Assembly (NCBI GenBank): GCA_028877215.1
Contig: JAPPFJ010000035.1
Span: forward strand, 124,001 to 188,000
Direction of reading: 5' to 3'
DNA: 64,000 nucleotides
Origin: Gemmatimonadota bacterium
Lineage (GTDB): Bacteria > Latescibacterota > UBA2968 > GCA-2709665
The notes under the pieces were generated by a model. That model ran no database searches and was not told where the DNA came from. It worked only from the letters and a program-made list of their open reading frames with translations. The translations under genes and the position numbers were made by a program. Shown here in pieces: positions 44,249-51,463 of this stretch; position 1 is the stretch's first letter, and each line of letters begins with the position of its first letter.

Positions 44249-44384
44249 CCCGCTTCGACTGGGTTTCGGCTTCTCTGTCCGTCCGAAACAAGGCCCGGGC
44301 CACGTTCTCCGGAGAGTCCGGGATCTGGACCTGTTTTTGTAGCATCTTCTTGGTCGGCCGCTTTTTGGTTTGTTTCTTTTTCAT
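44238..44384 (-). CDS. 48-residue basic passenger protein of the IS element
   Basis: A small ORF antisense to the end of the transposase, overlapping it by 11 bases. It begins MKKKQTKKRPTKKMLQ and continues with SPENVARALFRTDREAE. An AAAGGA lies 7 bases before the ATG. The very basic N-terminus and the PENVARALF segment resemble the short lysine-rich ORFs that accompany some IS1595 transposases; that resemblance is from memory and weak. It could bind nucleic acid or regulate transposition. Confidence 0.55.
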   Translation of the reverse strand: MKKKQTKKRPTKKMLQKQVQIPDSPENVARALFRTDREAETQSKRVKP

Positions 44385-44397
44385 CTTTCCGTCCTTT

Positions 44398-44682
44398 CTA
44401 CTTCCTGTTCCTCACACCCGGTAAAGGCCTGGGTGGCATATTGGACCGCTTGAATGACTTCGGTTTATCATAACGGACCGTCCTGATCTGCTCGGATTGC
44501 CATTGCTTGGGCGGCTTCCTCCCCGACGCCAGAAACGACGCCGCAACACCGATCGGTCCCAAGAACGCCCCTACGGCAAACCATTGTGCCGTCGAGGACG
44601 ACCCTCTTGTACTGCTTATGAAACTGGCAGCAAAACCACATAAAAGCCATACGATAACTGCCAGCAAATACTCCGCTTCCAT
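44398..44682 (-). CDS. small membrane protein carried by the IS element
   Basis: A 94-residue protein with two hydrophobic helices: residues 5-23 (YLLAVIVWLLCGFAASFIS) and 33-52 (QWFAVGAFLGPIGVAASFLA), followed by a basic, soluble tail. The second helix, with GAFLGPIG, resembles the common small two-helix proteins found in phages and on plasmids. Its gene lies 14 bases upstream of the 48-residue ORF on the same strand, and a - strand promoter (TTGCTT/TATATT) lies in the right IS end. No function can be assigned; it is cargo rather than transposition machinery. Confidence 0.65.
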   Translation of the reverse strand: MEAEYLLAVIVWLLCGFAASFISSTRGSSSTAQWFAVGAFLGPIGVAASFLASGRKPPKQWQSEQIRTVRYDKPKSFKRSNMPPRPLPGVRNRK

Positions 44683-44720
44683 ACAGCCCCCCGCGTGTGT
44701 CTTCCACCGTTGACAGTTAT

Positions 44721-44917
44721 GGCACCCCGGTTACAGGGTGCCGGGTAGTGTGAACGACCACGCAGGCTAATGCTGCGGGAAGGTCCTGCTTATTCGCCAA
44801 GCTGTAGGGAGCTACCCTCCAGCCGGGTATTGTTGGCTATTGTATTCGGCAGGCTACCCGACACATCGGGGCCCGCTGGTCGTTGACAATTCCAATATAC
44901 CAACCAAAACCATAAAA
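44721..44917 (-). ncRNA. strongly structured leader/ncRNA at the right end of the IS
   Basis: No ORF. On the - strand a promoter (TTGCTT complement 44918-44923, TATATT complement 44894-44899) is followed by a region closed by an 8-base-pair stem (AACGACCA complement at 44877-44884, TGGTCGTT complement at 44753-44760), lengthened by five more pairs across a bulge. Inside are several short hairpins, and a further hairpin (GGCACCC...GGGTGCC, 44721-44742) follows. It would form the leader of the passenger membrane-protein transcript or a separate RNA. No known RNA family is recognised. Confidence 0.45.
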
Positions 44918-44982
44918 AAGCAACCGAATATCAAGACTTTTTTGGGGTTGACTCCTGTCATTTACTTTGCTATGTAGTTCCC

Positions 44983-44991
44983 ATATGAATT
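44983..44991. repeat. right target-site duplication of the IS1595-family element
   Basis: ATATGAATT, the copy of 42983-42991. Joining the two flanks restores the reading frame of the methyltransferase at 42977 back to an ATG (MDEFIWG). Confidence 0.9.
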
Positions 44992-45015
44992 CATCCATCT
45001 GCCGTCAAATTCTGA

Positions 45016-45399
45016 CTAACCCACGGTACCGTCGTTTCGTCGATGGATGCAAAGCAGGTTCCCCCACGGGTCCTTGATCCAGGCCATCCGGCAGCTTCCG
45101 CTGTCGGACGGCTCCATCACGATTTCGACGCCCTTCGGGCGCAGCTCCTCCACGGCCTCGTCCACGTCGTCCACCGCAAGCGCGATGCCGGGTCGTCCCG
45201 CCTCCTCGTCCCACCGCACCAGCGCCAGGCTGACCGGACGGGTGTCGAATTCAGTCCACGCGTCCTGGCTACCGTCCCCCTTGATCACTCTGTCGTTGAT
45301 GAAATCCTGATCCAGCCCCAACACTTCGCGATAGAATCGAACCGCCTTTCTCGTATCGGTCACGTGAGAAATTACGAAGTCGATCGCTTTGACCTTCAC
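45016..45399 (-). CDS. VOC-family (glyoxalase/bleomycin-resistance fold) protein, copy 1
   Basis: A 127-residue vicinal-oxygen-chelate protein, one beta-alpha-beta-beta-beta module pair: AIDFVISHVTDTRKAVRFYREVLGL and IALAVDDVDEAVEELRPKGVEI...IKDPWGNLLCIHRR. The family includes glyoxalase I, dioxygenases and drug-binding proteins. The GTG at 45399 is preferred, with GGAGGG upstream; the frame is open to 45447. A related protein is encoded at 52211. Substrate unknown. Confidence 0.82.
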   Translation of the reverse strand: MKVKAIDFVISHVTDTRKAVRFYREVLGLDQDFINDRVIKGDGSQDAWTEFDTRPVSLALVRWDEEAGRPGIALAVDDVDEAVEELRPKGVEIVMEPSDSGSCRMAWIKDPWGNLLCIHRRNDGTVG

Positions 45400-45450
45400 G
45401 TGTCTCACCCTCCGCCTGTGACGTTGCGTCTCGCAGCGCGCCGGCAATCC

Positions 45451-45939
45451 TCAGCTCTTCAGCTTTTTCTCCATCACAATAACGTCCCGCAAAATCCCGC
45501 AAGACAGCCGTTCCGGAGACCGGCCGGCCTCTGTGTATCCGTTGGCGCGGTAGAAGCGGGGCGCCGCAACATTGTATTCCGTATAACAAAGCCGTACGGT
45601 GTGATGTCCAGCGAGCTGGATTTCCTCCTCGGCCACCTGCAATAGCGTTCTCCCGATGCCACGTCTCTGGAAGGAGGGATGTACCCACAGATCGGCGATT
45701 TCGCGGCCGTCGGTGCTCGTCAGGCCGAGAATTCGGGACCCCTGCTCCGCGACCGTGACCTTCGGCCAGATTTCCGAAAACCTCTCGCCCTCGGAATCCG
45801 CTTCGATCCAATCCCGTACAACCTGAATCGGCGCCAGTTCGCAGTTTCCGGAAAGCCAGGACCGCTGCGCCAGGTCTATGAGCCCCGGTACGTCCGTCTT
45901 AATCGCACTGCGGGTTGTAATTGCAAGTTTCATCGTCAT
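45451..45939 (-). CDS. GNAT-family acetyltransferase
   Basis: A 162-residue GNAT enzyme. The acetyl-CoA-binding motif is VHPSFQRRGIGRTLLQVAEEE, followed by the core strand VRLCYTEYNVAAPRFYRANGYTEAGRS typical of the superfamily. The start is uncertain (ATG at 45939 or 45972). It lies 51 bases upstream of the VOC gene on the same strand and is probably co-transcribed with it. Acceptor unknown. Confidence 0.82.
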   Translation of the reverse strand: MTMKLAITTRSAIKTDVPGLIDLAQRSWLSGNCELAPIQVVRDWIEADSEGERFSEIWPKVTVAEQGSRILGLTSTDGREIADLWVHPSFQRRGIGRTLLQVAEEEIQLAGHHTVRLCYTEYNVAAPRFYRANGYTEAGRSPERLSCGILRDVIVMEKKLKS

Positions 45940-46073
45940 TTGCCCGGGGAACGGAAAATGGGAAACATTCACGCCGATGCCTTACGCGAATGGTCAGAAG
46001 CTGCACTCGCACCTTTACACGATAGCAGACGTCACTGCAAGTTTCGTCTCAATTCGAGGGAAAAAGGAAAGGA

Positions 46074-46304
46074 TTAGACGTCGCAGCAAGAAGTAGACGC
46101 ATCGGCGAAGAGGCGTGCTTTAGCGGCCTCGAGCACAGCTACGGCCGCCTCTCGGGAAACGGAGGGAAAGTCATTCAGAAAGTCATTGAGAGAAGAGACA
46201 CCCTCGAGGTAGTCAAATAAATTTCGTACCGGTACCCGGGTTCCCTTGAAACACAGTACCCCACTCATGATTTCCGAGTCGCGGCTGACGTAAATGCCTT
46301 CCAT
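46074..46304 (-). CDS. DUF433 antitoxin-like protein (orphan)
   Basis: A 76-residue protein of the DUF433 family, a helix-turn-helix fold used as antitoxin. The hallmark CFKGTRVPVRNLFDYLEGVSSLNDFLNDFPSVSREAAVAVLE is complete. The ATG at 46304 gives the usual short N-terminus; the longer frame to 46391 is atypical. Its usual partner, a DUF5615 PIN-like toxin, would lie directly downstream but is absent, so the unit is an orphan or a remnant. Confidence 0.8.
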   Translation of the reverse strand: MEGIYVSRDSEIMSGVLCFKGTRVPVRNLFDYLEGVSSLNDFLNDFPSVSREAAVAVLEAAKARLFADASTSCCDV

Positions 46305-46604
46305 TGGGACCACCAAACTCGGAATCTCTTCAGGTTCGCTGAGACACCGGACACAGATACCAAAATGAAACGAATTGCATATTACAATCAAACAGTGTAA
46401 GGTGGTTCAGTCTGGCCTGTCGCAGGACTGATGGAAATTAACGGCACAAATCGCTCATTAGCAGTGCTCTACAGAATTCTTGGTCTTGTCCACGTCGGCA
46501 GAAGGGTGTTTTCGCGTATCCACAGAATCAAGCTAAAGATAGCAATTTACCGAAGTCGCAGCCAAACCGTTTCTCACAGACGCTGTCGTAAATTACAAAC
46601 TGCG
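46305..46604. other. intergenic region, no feature recognised
   Basis: This 300-base stretch is more AT-rich than its surroundings. I see no convincing ORF, tRNA, repeat copy or terminator in it. Confidence 0.5.
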
Positions 46605-47324
46605 CTACAGTGAGGCGGATCTATTCGGCTTCATCAGAACGGTCCAAAGACCCGGCATGCCGAGTACTTCGGCGTCCTCGGGACAGACCTTCATCGGCCG
46701 AAGCTCGACGATCTCGAAAAAGCGCCGCAAAATGCCTCTCAATCGATCTTCAGAGTAGCCGATGCCCGGCGGCATCTTTCCACGTTCGTATATTTCCCGG
46801 TCTTCCACAGGTTGCCCGCCAGTCGCGTCGAAACAGGTCATGCCGAAGCATCCATCCGGCTTCAGCGCCCTTCGAACCAGGTCGAGATAGGTTTGCCTTC
46901 GATGCGGCGGTAAATGATGGAACAGACCGGAGTCGTACGCAACGTCGTAGTGGTTTTCACGCAATGGTATGTCAAAGACCGACCCGACGATGAAATTGAC
47001 GCGAACCCGCCCTTCCCCTGCGGACTGACGACCTCTCGTTATCGCGGTCCGCGACAGATCGATGGCGTCAACCCGGAAGCCTGCTTTCGCCAGATAGATC
47101 GCGTTCCGGCCGATCCCGCATCCCAGATCGATTGCGCTTCCGGACTCGAGGCGCCCCTGCTCTACGAATCCGACTAGATGTTCGTCCGGGACGTTCCTTA
47201 GAAACAGCGGCGTCCGCTTACCCTCCGCGTAGAAGGACTCCCATTCTACCACTTCAGGCAGGTCACGATCGAATAACGCTGCTTCTTCCGAAGTAAGATT
47301 CGGTTTACTGGGAATGTCTGCCAT
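46605..47324 (-). CDS. class I SAM-dependent methyltransferase
   Basis: A 239-residue methyltransferase. Motif I is SAIDLGCGIGRNAIYLA, motif II acid in RVDAIDLS, and a YDSGLFHHLPPHRRQTYLDLV segment as in small-molecule methyltransferases such as TehB-like proteins; LKPDGCFGMTCFD is post-motif II. It stands alone between the DUF433 gene and a decayed HigA-like ORF. Substrate unknown. Confidence 0.85.
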   Translation of the reverse strand: MADIPSKPNLTSEEAALFDRDLPEVVEWESFYAEGKRTPLFLRNVPDEHLVGFVEQGRLESGSAIDLGCGIGRNAIYLAKAGFRVDAIDLSRTAITRGRQSAGEGRVRVNFIVGSVFDIPLRENHYDVAYDSGLFHHLPPHRRQTYLDLVRRALKPDGCFGMTCFDATGGQPVEDREIYERGKMPPGIGYSEDRLRGILRRFFEIVELRPMKVCPEDAEVLGMPGLWTVLMKPNRSASL

Positions 47325-47356
47325 TCGACGTGCTTCAAATTCGGTGGGTTTGTTCC

Positions 47357-47527
47357 TTATACTTCAAGTCCAATGTGACGTGGCTCAATCGCCTCAATTT
47401 CCCGAGCTTCAGATCGGATGGCATGATAAAGGTCCCAGCGAAGTTGGAGATTCAACCAAAACGCCGGTGACACATCGAGATATCTCGCCAGGCGCAGGGC
47501 TGTGCCGGGAGTTACACCGCGGCGCAT
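47357..47527 (-). pseudogene. HigA-like antitoxin fragment
   Basis: A 56-codon ORF encodes TPGTALRLARYLDVSPAFWLNLQ and a helical tail ending IEPRHIGLEV, the C-terminal half of HigA-family antitoxins. The in-frame upstream part (KRGICST) recalls the end of the HigA recognition region, but no full helix-turn-helix or start is present and the frame runs into the Nif3-like gene. No HigB toxin is nearby. It is best read as a relic of a lost toxin-antitoxin pair. Confidence 0.65.
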
Positions 47528-47546
47528 CGTGCTGCAAATCCCTCTC

Positions 47547-48266
47547 TTACCAATGCGAATCCCCGAGATGGCCCTTCATATCGAGACCGAGCGCGCCGGC
47601 GATTCTATCCGCGAAGGCGCGTACACCGGGCAGTTCGGTATAGTTGTGCGAATACACCAATACGTTGACGTCCTTATATTTCGCGTACTCCAGCAGGTAG
47701 AGATTCGTCTCCCCGGTGACGTAGAGGTCGATATCGTAACTCAGCGCATCTCTGACAAGCGTGGTATAGATTCCCGCGCCGGTTGCCGCCGCCACCCTCA
47801 GCACAGGACGGCCGGCGTCGTGCATTCTGCAGGGCGCTTCGGACAACAGTGACGTGAGGCTCGCGCGCACCGTTGCCAGACTGCCAGGCTCGGAGAATTC
47901 GCCCACTCTCGCTTCCGCATGGGGCAATACCGCCACCTGGGAACAACCCAGCTCCGACAGCAGCGTTGCAGAGGTCCCGAAATCCGCAAGGTCCAGAGGG
48001 AGGTGCGCCCACACGTGCGTGAGTCCGCATTCTTTCAACAGGGATTGGACCTCGTCCCGCTGCTCGAACATGAAATCCCACGCGTCGTGGTGCGTGACGA
48101 TGAGGTCCACATTCGAATCGACGGCCGCCCGAATCGTCTCCGGCGTAATCGTGGTCGCGTAGCCCACCGCGGACGGATGTCCACAATGATCGGCGATTCC
48201 CCATTCATCCGGGTGGGCGTCGAGCAGTTCCCTGCCGAACAGGTCATCCAGGATTTCTCGAAACAT
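47547..48266 (-). CDS. Nif3-like dinuclear metal-center protein
   Basis: A 239-residue protein of the Nif3/YqfO (GTP cyclohydrolase I type 2) family. Metal-binding residues appear in DLIVTHHDAWDF (the HH motif) and in the C-terminal VYSHNYTELPGVRAFAD, with a matching WAHLPLDLADFG strand. The ATG at 48266 is the natural start; an in-frame upstream ATG at 48347 gives a poor N-terminus. These proteins are widespread and hexameric, with a role that is still unclear. A HigA-like fragment lies at its 3' end. Confidence 0.85.
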   Translation of the reverse strand: MFREILDDLFGRELLDAHPDEWGIADHCGHPSAVGYATTITPETIRAAVDSNVDLIVTHHDAWDFMFEQRDEVQSLLKECGLTHVWAHLPLDLADFGTSATLLSELGCSQVAVLPHAEARVGEFSEPGSLATVRASLTSLLSEAPCRMHDAGRPVLRVAAATGAGIYTTLVRDALSYDIDLYVTGETNLYLLEYAKYKDVNVLVYSHNYTELPGVRAFADRIAGALGLDMKGHLGDSHW

Positions 48267-48391
48267 AAACCCGCCCCGTGTTTTCCCGGTCCATCTCCCG
48301 CAGCCCGGGTACCGATCTGAACCCCAACCGACGAACCATAGACTCACGATCTACACACACAAGTGTGTGTGGTCTCGATAATTCTCTCTTG

Positions 48392-49279
48392 TTACAGCAC
48401 CATCCACACGCCGCCCACACAGAGTATCACGCCCGCCACCAGCGGCAGCGTCAGTTTTTCCTTGAGAAAGATGACCGACATCAAGAGCCCCAGAACGGGA
48501 GACACGGACGCCAGCGTGGCCATCTTCGCCGGCCCGATGCGGTCGATCGCCATCACGTACAGCAATGAGCCTGCGCCCACGCCCACAATTCCGCTTGCGG
48601 CCACGACCAGCAGCGCCCGCCGGTCGACGTCCCGGATGCGCATCACCGGTCCCGCCCATGCGCGGGCGAGAAAGAGAACGGCCGCCGAGAGCGGCACGCG
48701 TACGCTGTTGGCCTGTACCGACGTCATATTTGCGATTGCCGGTTTGAGCATCACCGTACTCAGTCCCCACAGCACGCAGGCGAACAGCGCCAGAAGTACC
48801 CCCAGTGCGAGCCGTTCGGGCCTCTCACCCGCGGATTCCCGGGCCCGCCTAGAAAGAAAGACAACCCCTGCGGTCACGAGACAGATCCCGAGGAAGAAGC
48901 GCCGGCTGAACGGATTCTGCAGCAGGGCCCACTCGAAGAAGAACGTGGACAGCGGGAAGGTCCCCGACAGCGCCATCGCGCGGGATACGCCGATCTCCTT
49001 GATCGCCGCGAGGTACATCGTTTCGCCAACGGCCATCCCGATCAGCAGGCCGCCCACCAGAAGCGCCCATTCTGTTCCGGTTACCAGCGAATAGCTGGAA
49101 AGCGGCGGTCCGAACGGAAGCATCGCCCAGAAGAAGACCGTGGCCACGGCGCATCGGATGCCGTTCATCATCGCGGGCGGGATGGCCTGCGACTGCGTGC
49201 GGACCATCAGGCTGTTCACCGCCCAGACCAGCGAGCAAGAAAGTCCGAAGATCTCACCCGCAGAGATCGAGAACCCCAA
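48392..49279 (-). CDS. EamA-family (DMT) transporter
   Basis: A 295-residue membrane protein with ten hydrophobic helices in two EamA repeats; the second starts near residue 155 (LALGVLLALFACVLWGLSTVML) and ends VAGVILCVGGVWMVL. Typical drug/metabolite-transporter segments include SLVWAVNSLMVR and ASVSPVLGLLMSVIFLKEKLTLP. The substrate is not predictable. A short palindrome CACACACA-AG-TGTGTGTG (48350-48367) lies beyond its stop codon, and a decayed family C MITE lies just upstream of its ATG. Confidence 0.88.
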   Translation of the reverse strand: MGFSISAGEIFGLSCSLVWAVNSLMVRTQSQAIPPAMMNGIRCAVATVFFWAMLPFGPPLSSYSLVTGTEWALLVGGLLIGMAVGETMYLAAIKEIGVSRAMALSGTFPLSTFFFEWALLQNPFSRRFFLGICLVTAGVVFLSRRARESAGERPERLALGVLLALFACVLWGLSTVMLKPAIANMTSVQANSVRVPLSAAVLFLARAWAGPVMRIRDVDRRALLVVAASGIVGVGAGSLLYVMAIDRIGPAKMATLASVSPVLGLLMSVIFLKEKLTLPLVAGVILCVGGVWMVL

Positions 49280-49303
49280 CGTGACTCCCCACGCGCGTTC
49301 CGG

Positions 49304-49367
49304 ATTTCTGTCCGGAATGCAGGTTGCCTGAATTCAGAATGGTTAGATATCTTCGGGACAGGGCACC
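49304..49367 (-). repeat. MITE-like element, family C, internally deleted copy
   Basis: About 64 bases keep both ends of family C: TTCTGTCCGGAATGCAGGTTGCC matches the left end of the copy at 27892, and GAATGG...CTTCGGGACAGGGCACC matches its right end. The central hundred bases are missing. It lies immediately upstream of the EamA transporter gene. Confidence 0.6.
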
Positions 49368-49522
49368 AGGTATCAGTACCTGATCAGTCGGGGGAGATGA
49401 TTTCGAGATTCGACGGCGGACGGCAGCCGATCGGATGGCATGGCGCAATCGCCGAACCCGCGGGGAGGGAGCGATCGCGTCGGATGACAACAACGGGCGG
49501 AGCGGGTGCGATTGTGCGCCGT

Positions 49523-49930
49523 TTAGACTTCGTACTTTCGCGTCGTGTCTGGTTTGCCGGGTTCGTTGGCGATAACGTAGAAGACCAGATCTTCGGAGTC
49601 GCTTCCGTTGCGGATCCGGTGCCGGGTGCCGGCGGGCTGCATGAAGCAGTCTCCGGCGACTGCTTCGGTTGATTCTCCTTCACGATCGACCACCGCGCGG
49701 CCGGATACGACAATGAAGAACTCCCACATCCGGGCATGCGAATGCACCGGACACGGGCGCGCGCCGGGGGGAAGACGCGTCAGTTCCACGTCGAACGGAT
49801 GCGGCGCTTCCGGGGTGTTTCCGAGAGAGACGGAGACATGGCGACGATAGCGTTCGTAGTTTCCAGTGCTCCAGGTCCACTTCTGATGTTCTTCCGGCAC
49901 GTCGTCCAGATTGACCTTCCACGAAGTCAT
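49523..49930 (-). CDS. cupin-domain protein
   Basis: A 135-residue single-domain cupin. Metal-ligand residues appear in CPVHSHARMWEFFIV (motif 1, HxH and Glu) and in GDCFMQPAGTRHRI (motif 2, His). The ATG at 49930 has AGGAGG about 10 bases upstream; the longer frame to 50014 is not supported. Small cupins of this type act as sugar isomerases, dioxygenases or ligand-binding regulators; which one cannot be told. Confidence 0.85.
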   Translation of the reverse strand: MTSWKVNLDDVPEEHQKWTWSTGNYERYRRHVSVSLGNTPEAPHPFDVELTRLPPGARPCPVHSHARMWEFFIVVSGRAVVDREGESTEAVAGDCFMQPAGTRHRIRNGSDSEDLVFYVIANEPGKPDTTRKYEV

Positions 49931-50196
49931 ACGCCGCGTACCTCCTGGTATGGATTGTGGCGAAAACGTGTACTGCTGAGCACAGGTCTGGTGTCGGATA
50001 TTCCGGGGAGACAACGCTTCGATATCGTCAGGCCGCGATGCCTGGATTGTTCCACGACGACGAGTGCGAAATTTCCCGCAGGGATGGAGTTGATGACGTT
50101 ATTGCGGCGGAGGGTGGGTCGTTAGCCGATACCTGAGGGACGTATCAGCCCGTGGCGACGAGGCGGTCGTATATCCGGAAACATTCAGCCTTCGGT

Positions 50197-50373
50197 CTAT
50201 TCTGGATGACCAACGTCTTCGACTCGCTTTGGCGGTAAGGAAGCAAACTCCCTTCCGCTCGATTTTTCTCGCTCCTTTATGTCTCTATATATAGCCTGCA
50301 GATCGTAGTTAAATTTCCTCGCATGCGCGTCGCGTATCTTCCTGACTTCCTCGACAATCGGATCTCGCCACAT
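50197..50373 (-). CDS. 58-residue conserved hypothetical protein (antitoxin-like)
   Basis: A short ORF not flanked by larger competitors. It reads MWRDPIVEEVRKIRDAHA and FNYDLQAIYRDIKERE, and ends SLPPKRVEDVGHPE. Its WRDPIVEEVR and FNYDL segments match a small conserved family I know from many bacteria and cyanobacteria, often near toxin-antitoxin or nuclease genes. GGAGG lies 9 bases before the ATG. Function unknown; an antitoxin-like role is a guess from context, since a PIN toxin pair follows upstream at 50.6-51.2 kb. Confidence 0.75.
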   Translation of the reverse strand: MWRDPIVEEVRKIRDAHARKFNYDLQAIYRDIKEREKSSGREFASLPPKRVEDVGHPE

Positions 50374-50581
50374 CACGTCATTCCTCCGGTGGTGCCTGGC
50401 CTCGGATCTTTGCTTCCCTGAAACCCTCTAGTGTGTGAATTCAGAATCAAAACATCATCCGCTGGTGCGCTCATCGGTCTATAAATTCAAATATGCCTGA
50501 TCTCTCTGCTGAGTTTAGTCAGTAGTCTCTTTGCAACCGAATGGAGCGACTATCCTGAGTCAGCCAACTCCGCGGCGGACC

Positions 50582-51004
50582 CTAAGGGCCTTCCATCCGG
50601 CTCAGGAAATCATCTGGAGTGAGAATCTCTATCCCACGAAAGGGACTCAACGCCAGCATATCGTCATCACCACTGATGATATGATCTGCTGCTCCACTTA
50701 TGGCGAGTTCGAGGAACTTATCATCTTTGGGATCTCGGCAGATTCTGATTTGGGCAGCAGGCTCGATGAATCTTGCACGTGCGACTAACGCTTGAAGGAA
50801 TTCGTCCCGCTCCTCTGCAGTCACATATCGGCCAAACTTCTCCCGACTCATCACTTCGGCCAGTTCCTCCAATGCTGACAAGGATAGCAATACCTGACCG
50901 TTTCGAAGCGCATACCGAATCGCATGACCCGGCTTCGAATCTTCAAAAATGAGCGCACTGACAAGGACGTTGGTATCAAAAACATAGCGGGTATTACTGT
51001 TCAT
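50582..51004 (-). CDS. PIN-domain toxin (COG1569 type)
   Basis: A 140-residue PIN-domain ribonuclease, the toxin of a type II pair. The first acidic residue is in VFDTNVLVSALIF, others in ALEELAEVM, CRDPKDDKFLELA and SGDDDML, giving the usual four-acid magnesium site. Its ATG overlaps the antitoxin stop by 11 bases (50994-51004), so the two are translationally coupled in antitoxin-toxin order. Confidence 0.9.
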   Translation of the reverse strand: MNSNTRYVFDTNVLVSALIFEDSKPGHAIRYALRNGQVLLSLSALEELAEVMSREKFGRYVTAEERDEFLQALVARARFIEPAAQIRICRDPKDDKFLELAISGAADHIISGDDDMLALSPFRGIEILTPDDFLSRMEGP

Positions 51005-51221
51005 TCAGGATGGACTCCAGAATCTCCGACGTCATGCCTCGCTCCTGTGCCTTGCGACTGATCTCGTTCATAACCACTTCAAGCGGCCGTTGCGCTCGTC
51101 CCACATCGCTGAGCTTGAGGCTGAGCAGGGCATTCAACTTGCGTTGTTCCGCGTCGCTCGCTGTCTCATAGGCTTGCGCCGCTTCAGTGCTGACACGAAT
51201 TTGAATCACTCTTGTTTCCAT
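50994..51221 (-). CDS. antitoxin of the PIN-toxin pair
   Basis: A 75-residue protein: a short strand METRVIQIRVS, then helices (AEQRKLNALLSLKLSD) and a C-terminal tail that should wrap the PIN toxin. Start choice: ATG at 51221 follows GGAGAA by 5 bases; an ATG four codons earlier (51233) lacks a site. Coupled to the toxin gene downstream by overlap. Family name uncertain; the layout is typical of the antitoxins that precede COG1569 toxins. Confidence 0.82.
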   Translation of the reverse strand: METRVIQIRVSTEAAQAYETASDAEQRKLNALLSLKLSDVGRAQRPLEVVMNEISRKAQERGMTSEILESILNEQ

Positions 51222-51462
51222 ATCGTTCTCCATTTCGATTTTTCAAGTAGTCGAATCTCGATAAACACAGTTCAAATTTACCCTTACGCTCGACGATCAA
51301 CAAGGTATATTCCGTGCCAACGGTTTTTTCAGGTCCATCTTGAACGAACTGCCAGAGTCCGGGCAAAGGGCGAATGTGCAAAAACTCGCTCAACGTCTTG
51401 CAAAGTTCAGATTCCAGAAAATTAGGTGACGTTCCGCAACCAGTTACGTAGGTGGCATCCAA
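51184..51462 (-). CDS. possible 92-residue hypothetical protein
   Basis: An ORF overlapping the antitoxin start by up to 50 bases on the same strand in another frame. Its middle (FLHIRPLPGLWQFVQDGPEKTVGTEYTLLIVERKG) looks protein-like, but there is no recognised family and no strong ribosome-binding site. It may be a remnant of a third gene of the module or chance. Confidence 0.25.
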   Translation of the reverse strand: MDATYVTGCGTSPNFLESELCKTLSEFLHIRPLPGLWQFVQDGPEKTVGTEYTLLIVERKGKFELCLSRFDYLKNRNGERYGNKSDSNSCQH

Positions 51463-51463
51463 A

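Larger units (their letters stand above)
42992..44982 (+). mobile_element. IS1595-family insertion element with passenger genes
   Basis: A 1991-base element. Its ends are perfect inverted repeats: GGGAACTACATAGCAAAG at 42992 and its complement ending at 44982 (identity continues to 22 bases). ATATGAATT flanks both sides (42983-42991 and 44983-44991), a 9-base direct repeat of which 8 is the usual IS1595 duplication. Contents from left to right: hairpin, promoter, second hairpin, tRNA-like sequence, DDE transposase, a 48-residue antisense ORF, an antisense membrane-protein gene, and a structured right end. Perfect ends and duplication suggest a recent insertion. Confidence 0.95.

Noticed and set aside
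48350..48367. CACACACA-AG-TGTGTGTG palindrome as a terminator
   Set aside because: It lies past the transporter stop and pairs well, but has no T-run and is simple-repeat DNA; it was not listed as a terminator.
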